Source: Marasmius tenuissimus (lineage: Eukaryota; Basidiomycota; Agaricomycetes; Agaricales; Marasmiaceae). Taken from it: a stretch of DNA of 64,000 nucleotides. The position numbers and the translations under genes are program-made. Positions 58,153 to 64,000 of this stretch are shown piece by piece. The notes below the pieces were generated by a model, which was not told the origin of the DNA, ran no database searches, and saw only the letters and a list, made by a program, of their open reading frames with translations. The stretch is from contig JAQOTA010000069.1 of the NCBI GenBank assembly GCA_029532415.1, forward strand, positions 1,178,001 through 1,242,000. Reading direction: 5' to 3'. The stretch's first letter is position 1, and the number at the start of each line of letters is the position of its first letter.

Positions 58153-61100
58153 CTACCTAGCGGTGACAACCCGTCCGCGTTCGTCGACACCAAAGAGGCC
58201 GGCGAGCTCCTTGACAGTCATTTCTGGAAACAAATGAGCAACATGTCACAAGATAATTCCCAAAACGGCGTACTTCCGATTTTCTTGCCATTCCCTTCAC
58301 CCAGACTTCCATCCGCAAGATTTTGCTGAGAACGACAATGAGTCCGGGAACTTCGCCAGACGTCGGACGACCCACCTTTCGTTCTTGCAGAGCCATGATA
58401 CGGTCTTCGACTGTATTCCCGATGACCAGTCGATGGATGTTCACATCCTTGGCTTGTCCAAGACGATGAACCCTGGAGAAAGACACGCTGATGTGAGCCT
58501 TCGCTCAGAGCGAAGAATACTCGTTGACTCACCTATCAAACGCTTGGTTCTCAATGGCTTGCGACCAACCAAGGTCGAGTGAAATGACATTATTGCCTCT
58601 CGTCAAGTTTAGCCCAACGCCTAATAGTATCTGTTAGTGTTGAGGTCAATTACACTTCCCGAACTATCACTCACCCCCGCACTTCATTGACATCAACATG
58701 ATGGGGGCATTGTCCTTCGACATGAAGACGCGAACAGCCTGCTCGCGCTTCGGTCGAGTCATGTCACCTTGGTACCTAAAGAAGGTAGTAAATCAGAGCC
58801 AGGTTACCCAGACGATCCACATCAAAACTTACTTGACATGTCGCACGTCGTATTCAGAAAGGTAGTCAGAAACCAGTGTCAGGCATCCAGTCCACTGGGA
58901 GATGATCAGTATCTGTGAATGACAATGAGCCAGTGTCCGTAAATAGATGGGTTCTATCGAACCTTCTCGTCAGGCTTCTCCCTGAAGAGCCGCTGGACCT
59001 CTTCCATCATCCACTAAACCAGCAATCATGAGTATGAAAGCATATAATCCACACCACAATTGCCACATACCTTCATCTTCGTCGACGGCAAGAAACGGGG
59101 CAGCAATTTGATTTCCTCCGGTGCCTTGGTCTCTCTTCTTCTTCGTTCCGAAGATGACCTCCTTCTCCTCAGGGGTATCCTCAATCTCATCATCAGAGTC
59201 TAGCACAATCTGGGCCCTACGCCTTCCCAGACTCTTCTTCTGCTCGCGGCGAGCGTCCTTCTCCTCGTCCTCATCCGACTGAACAATGAAATCATCCATA
59301 CTATCGTCGCTGCCCGCATCCTCCTCCTGGTCGTCGTCTTCAGAATCCGAGATGACATACACAGGCAGCTTGCCAGGCCTGTCAGACCAGCGAGGCTCCT
59401 TCGACAGGGCATCGCCCTCGGAATCGGACGCGAGCGCATCGATGTCGATCACCCCACTCAGGTCTTTGACTGCGGGTGCGGCTTTTGCCTTTGCTTTGCC
59501 TTTGGCAGCGCGTTTCTTGGCAGGCACTACCGTGTCAACCTCCATCATCTCTGAATCGGTGTCGTTCGACTTTTCAGGCTTCTCGGGAGGAAACAGGTCC
59601 TCGTCTGTGGGTTCAAAAGCGGATCGCATAAAGAGCCTGTTGGGGTTGATAGGCGAGCGACACGCCGGACCTGATCAAATCTCAGTCCAACCGCCGGGAC
59701 CACGGATGGGACGGGACACTTACAAGGCCGCTCGTCTGGTTGATACCTGATGGGATTATCGGCTAATTCCACATGAGGGTTGTTGAAGACGTTCACTGGA
59801 TGAAGGAGAGATTGAGAATTAGGGACGACCATGACTGATTCCGATTTAAAATTCAACGTACGAGTACACTCCCGGCAGAAGACATGGGCGCAGGGAGTAA
59901 TAACGGGGTCAGTAAAGGCATCATAACAGATGGGGCATTCTTCTTCCACCGTGGCTTCCGCAGACTGTAAAAGCGATGAGATAGTGATAGTTTGCTGCGC
60001 AGAAGCAACGCACCTCCTTCTCCGCTTGAATCCGTTGGAGAGCTTCGTCCTTGAACCTCTCTTTCATTTTGACGACGAATGCTGGAGAAACCAGATCCCG
60101 AGCTCGAGCCAATTCACGTCGAACCTCCGGTCTCGTCTCACTCTCCACTTCGTCTGGCATGACAAAGGCACCCCCCTGTTCCTGAATGAGGCACGGATGG
60201 GAGCAAATTTGACGCAAACGCAGCAGCAGAACCAGAACTTGAGAATAGTTCCTGGAGGCACATGAGTAACGTCGCCCGCGCCGACATAACCGTAAACGTA
60301 CTTGAGGACAGTGCCTGCTCGCAAAAACCGGTTGAAGATGGCTTGTGACTTTCGTTCCACCATCTCATAGATCTCTTTTTCCTCCTCAGAGAACTCAAGT
60401 TTGTTGAGGTGCACGTTTCTGGGAGGTAGCTCAATGAGACGCTTGCCATCCAACATCGTGTCCTTCTTGCGTCGAAGGAGGAAGGTGTCGAATATCTTTT
60501 GGAGTCTGAGGACGGCAACCGCGGCTGCAAGAAATGTCAGACCGAATATCTTGACGGCAGACAGCGACTTACGGTTCTTCTTCTCAGGTCGGGCCACCTG
60601 TTCATTGAACTCGTTCCAGTCATAGAAGGGACGAATACGCAGGAAGCGGATGTAGCCGTAGGTGTCCGCCAGCGAGTTGATGATGGGAGTTCTGTAGGAC
60701 GAAAAATTCATAAATAGGTCATTCACGTCGATCGATAAGAGAGATACCCAGTTAGACACCATCGATACTTGGCGCTGAGATCTGTAATTGCGCGCGAAGC
60801 ACCTGTGAAGAAGGAATATTCAATCGAGAGCGGCAATCCTCAGTGGTCTACCTTACGAGTTTTACGCGAACGTATGACTTGAGCCTCGTCAAGAATAATT
60901 CTGTAGAACTGGAAATGGGGTATGAATAAAATAGGTATCAAAGACAGCAAGAAGACACATACATCAACTTGGAAGAGGAGACCACCTATTGGGAAGTAAC
61001 ATTAGCCTTGAGAAAACGAAGGGGTAGGATTTGAGTTACTTACGTTCCTTCTTCCTCCTTTTTGCGGCAGGCTCGTCGTCCGAGTCGGAATCATTCACTA

Positions 61101-63599
61101 TAAAATCATCCGCTTTCTTTTTAGCGGCTGATTTCTTCCTCCTCTTCTCACCCTCCTCATCCGGCCATTCCAGCGACATCGTCTGCGAACCGGAGTGAGC
61201 GGAGTGCATTTATCGATTAGGACCAGATACGGACGTTGGGGGTTGTTATCACCACATCATAAGAGAGCAAATCCGATTTGCGTCTGGGTTTGTTGTTACC
61301 TGTGCAGGCCGACGAGTTTGAGATCAATGCGAAGCTTACGAATAAATACTACTGACCATGATAGACAAGACATTTGAATGCATCGCTCGTTTTTAGCTCG
61401 ATCTCCATCTTCCATTGGTCCAATAGCGCCAATGGAGCAATGATCAGGTTCGTCTTGCATGAAGGGTTGGTCGACCTATTCTTGGTCATTAAGGCGATCC
61501 TGTCGGAGATTGAGCTTTAACGTGCTCGAGCGTCAAATCTAAACAGCAACGAAACGCATACATTTGTACCGTCTACAGCATTCTCGTTAGTAACGATCAT
61601 GGGACAAGACATTGGCGCCACGAACCTTCCCAAGTCCCATTTCGTCGGCTAGACATCCACCCATAATCTTCCCGCTCTCCTTTTCGATCATCCAAGCGAC
61701 TCCAATCGTTTGGTGAGGCATCAGAGCAACTTCCATGTTGGGAAGGGGAACGTAGACAGATGGGAGACCGAGTTTCTTCAGCGCTTCATCGACAGTGGCA
61801 CTCCCATCAAATTGCTCTGCATTACCCGCCTCGACCAAGAATTTCTCAATGCTGTGATGATGATAATGATGATGATGATGATGTAGTTAGCCCAAGAAAT
61901 CGTTGCAAGTGTGGGGGGTGCTCACTCGTCGGCTTTCGCCTGAGGGCCTTCGAAGAGATCACGGCCTCGTCCGTAAAAATCACCATTTTCATCGTAGGAA
62001 TCGTGCATAGGCGCCACCTGGGGTATGACACTCATGAAGCGCTGTGCAATGTTTATAGCCGCGGCTTCGCCAGTAAAACGGACATCAGGCTCGTCCTCGG
62101 ACAAGTATGGGTCCTGTTTTAGAAATGGAGGCGGAGGGAGAACAATAGGGCGGGTCGGTGCCGAGCTCGGTCCTGCGACAGGCGTTGTGTTTCCATAAAG
62201 ATCGGATTGCAGCAAATCGTGCTCTGTCTTCACGATGGGTTCCGGCTTGACAGACACTTGAGGCGTCCATGAGAAGACCATGGGTCGCTTTTGAGGGGAG
62301 AGTGGGGCGGTTGGGATGTACCTAGTGAGCCCATCCTTCTCTCGGTTCAATGCCTCGATCTCCTGTTGATAACGGTTAATTCTGGTGTAGTCGGCCTGCA
62401 TCTTCTTTCTCTTCCTCAACAAAGCATTCATCAACTCTGTCTTGTGAGATATCGAGGACTGAACGCTTCTGATCTTTTCCTTTGCGTCGGCTATGTCGGG
62501 TTGTCCGGCCTGAGGACTTCCACCAGTTTTCGGTACGAGGGCTTTCGAATCCTGTATCCTTGAGAGCGAAGCAACGAAAGGTTTACGTTGCAAAGCTGCA
62601 GAGGAGCCTGCGGGAGTGGCTTGGTCTATCGATTCGCTGGTGCGACGCTTCAAAGGGACTGAAGCTTCGATGGGCTCCGGCTTGACACTGATGCCGCCTT
62701 CAGATGCTCTGAATCGTCGACGTGCGATCTCGAGGGGCGTCAGCGGCTTTGCAGCAACGGTGGAGGTTGATGGGGTGCGAGCAGGAGCAACCTTGTGGGG
62801 CGTGTCGGGAAAAGGGAGTGGGTGGGCGCCTGAGGTTGATGGCTTGGTGCCACTAAGGCTGCGTACGGAGCGCTCCCTTTTTATCAGAACGGAGGGCGTC
62901 TGTGGGTGAAATATGAACGTGGATCATAATGAGTAACAAAGACAGATTGACAGTACGTATAAGGCGCTCACATTGTTTAAATTGCCCTGTCTTGTATTTT
63001 CGCCCTGCACGCGTTTATTTCGAGCATCAGTATGAGATGGGTGGCGAATGATGTGGGTCTGATATAGCATGAGGACTTCTGGCCCTAACGCATATATGGT
63101 ATAAGCGTACCCTGTACTTGGATAGAGAGCCAATACCGTCCTTCAAACCACCGTCCTGCAGCCTGCTGTTGCGTTCTAGCTGTATAAGGGGATCACTGCG
63201 GCACCCTTCCTCATTGCATCTAATGGTACCGTCTACACGTGTGTGAGCTAAAAGAGCCTCTTTGAGAATAAACGCGACTTACAGCCCTTCTCGGCTTGTG
63301 CGACGATACGAAACTGCGCAATGAATAGGGGTAAGTATCCAGACCTACACGGAGAATGAAAATTTACGTTTGTATCTTCTGGGTAGTCTTTGAGAAATGA
63401 TGTGAGAGTATCAATATAACTTTGTGGCACTTCGTTATCCTACAGCACAAAGCAGAAAAACGATGAGAAAACCTGTTGTCGATTGAGTTGACTGTAGAAA
63501 AAAGCGCGCACGGGGAGTGTATGCCATCGCAAACCTGCGAGATGAAACTTTGCGAATTGAAGAACTTGCTCTGGTGTATGCTGCACCATGGCAGAGAGC
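58153..63599 (-). CDS. SNF2-family ATPase with RING finger (Uls1/Rad5-like)
   Basis: DNA translocase with ubiquitin-ligase RING, of the type that removes SUMO-modified or stalled proteins from chromatin. Proposed start ATG 63599 (MVQHTPEQVLQFAKFH), in a good context and just after an in-frame stop; stop TAG 58153-58155. Order: disordered N-terminus with KPEPI repeats, MPHQTIGVAWM, Walker A LADEMGLGK, RIILDEAQ (DEAQ box), CLTGTPIINSLADTYG, RRKKDTMLDGKRLIELP, RQICSHPCLI, the RING (CPICYDAF...CAHVFCREC, then after an intron CPACRSPI), an acidic insert, the helicase C half with FDRVHRLGQAKDVNIHRL, and KIGKMTVKELAGLFGV at the end. An intron holds a GAT repeat (61854-61883). The first intron, between RQQ and DNEVPQSY, would be unusually short, so the first exons are less certain. 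Confidence 0.88.
61854..61883. repeat. GAT/ATG trinucleotide repeat in a SNF2-gene intron
   Basis: About ten near-perfect trinucleotide units within an intron of the SNF2 gene. A simple microsatellite. Confidence 0.75.
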
Positions 63600-64000
63600 A
63601 AGTCGTGATGATGGTTGGGGTCAAGATGTGGGGCGAAACCAAGCAACGGTCACCGACGCGCTGTGGGTGCTGTGGACGCGGCGCGTTGCACGTGAACTTT
63701 CTCACGGTTGACTCAATAAATGACTCACCCGGCCCGACGCATCGGAGGTTCCGAGTCCTGCCACTGGCCTCAGTTGCCAGGGGGCTGAAAGAAGAGAAGT
63801 TGAGGTCGAGTCTCCGTGTTAGTATGTTGCTGCGCAGCTGTTAAGCAGATCGGTACGATCCTCAAACCTACACAGGTATGGCTTGGCGTGGTCAACTTGA
63901 AAGTAATGCAACAATACAAAAGCAATATAACGAATAGTACAGCGAGGTGACCTACTTGCAAGTTGCAGTAATGACTCGGTTCCTACAGCCCAATCCCCGA
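63600..64000. other. Upstream flank of the SNF2 gene
   Basis: The last 400 bases contain the promoter side of the SNF2 gene; no further gene could be supported, though a divergent gene may begin beyond the window. Confidence 0.4.

Noticed and set aside
58141..58170. GGTTCGAATC, similar to a tRNA B box
   Set aside because: It overlaps the stop region of the SNF2 gene, and no acceptor stem, A box or anticodon arm can be built around it.

Overview
This is eukaryotic DNA from a filamentous fungus, almost certainly a mushroom-forming basidiomycete (Agaricomycetes). The genes are dense and carry many short GT-AG introns of about 47-70 bases. The protein families are typical of that group: a G-alpha subunit with an enlarged helical domain, an M35 deuterolysin-type protease, a PsiD/phosphatidylserine-decarboxylase-like enzyme, DUF4246, a fungal GNAT and a cysteine synthase-rhodanese fusion. 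There is no rRNA, no CRISPR array, no intact transposon and no viral gene that I could recognise. Exon joins were worked out by hand from splice signals, reading phase and conserved motifs, so motif-poor exons are less certain.

Left part (1-20 kb): an uncharacterised basidiomycete protein with a coiled coil and a Cys/His module (minus); a three-exon Som1-like mitochondrial protein (minus) sharing a 225-base divergent promoter with S-adenosylhomocysteine hydrolase (plus); an unrecognised multi-exon gene; a four-helix membrane protein; a stand-alone Nup96 nucleoporin gene; an FCP1/NIF-like HAD protein whose second motif Asp is changed to Asn; and an 11-exon succinyl-CoA:3-ketoacid CoA transferase.

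Middle (20-34 kb): a PsiD-like pyruvoyl decarboxylase with an unexplained chain of coding-like exons upstream; a damaged DUF4246 gene; an M35 metalloprotease carrying a one-base frameshift; a NADAR-domain protein; a histidine-phosphatase (phosphoglycerate mutase family) gene with an 8-base micro-exon and a GC-AG intron; and a large La-motif (LARP1-like) RNA-binding protein.

Right part (34-64 kb): two gene-poor blocks (34.1-37.9 and 40.0-44.7 kb) flank the G-alpha gene. Then come the cysteine synthase-rhodanese fusion, a DHA2-type MFS exporter, a GNAT acetyltransferase with a disturbed frame, the mitochondrial ornithine carrier, a secreted two-part protein, an Nnt1/EFM7-like methyltransferase, the mitochondrial ribosome recycling factor, and a Uls1/Rad5-type SNF2-RING ATPase with a cluster of SUMO-interaction-like motifs.

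Most genes are housekeeping and do not form one pathway. Two enzymes relate to sulfur/methyl metabolism (SAH hydrolase, with a TCACGTG box upstream, and the cysteine synthase fusion), and several proteins are mitochondrial (Som1, CoA transferase, ornithine carrier, recycling factor). The spots most worth a second look are the Nup96 N-terminus, the PsiD-like locus, the micro-exon/GC-AG intron, the rhodanese without a catalytic cysteine, the SIM cluster, and the three genes with frame damage.
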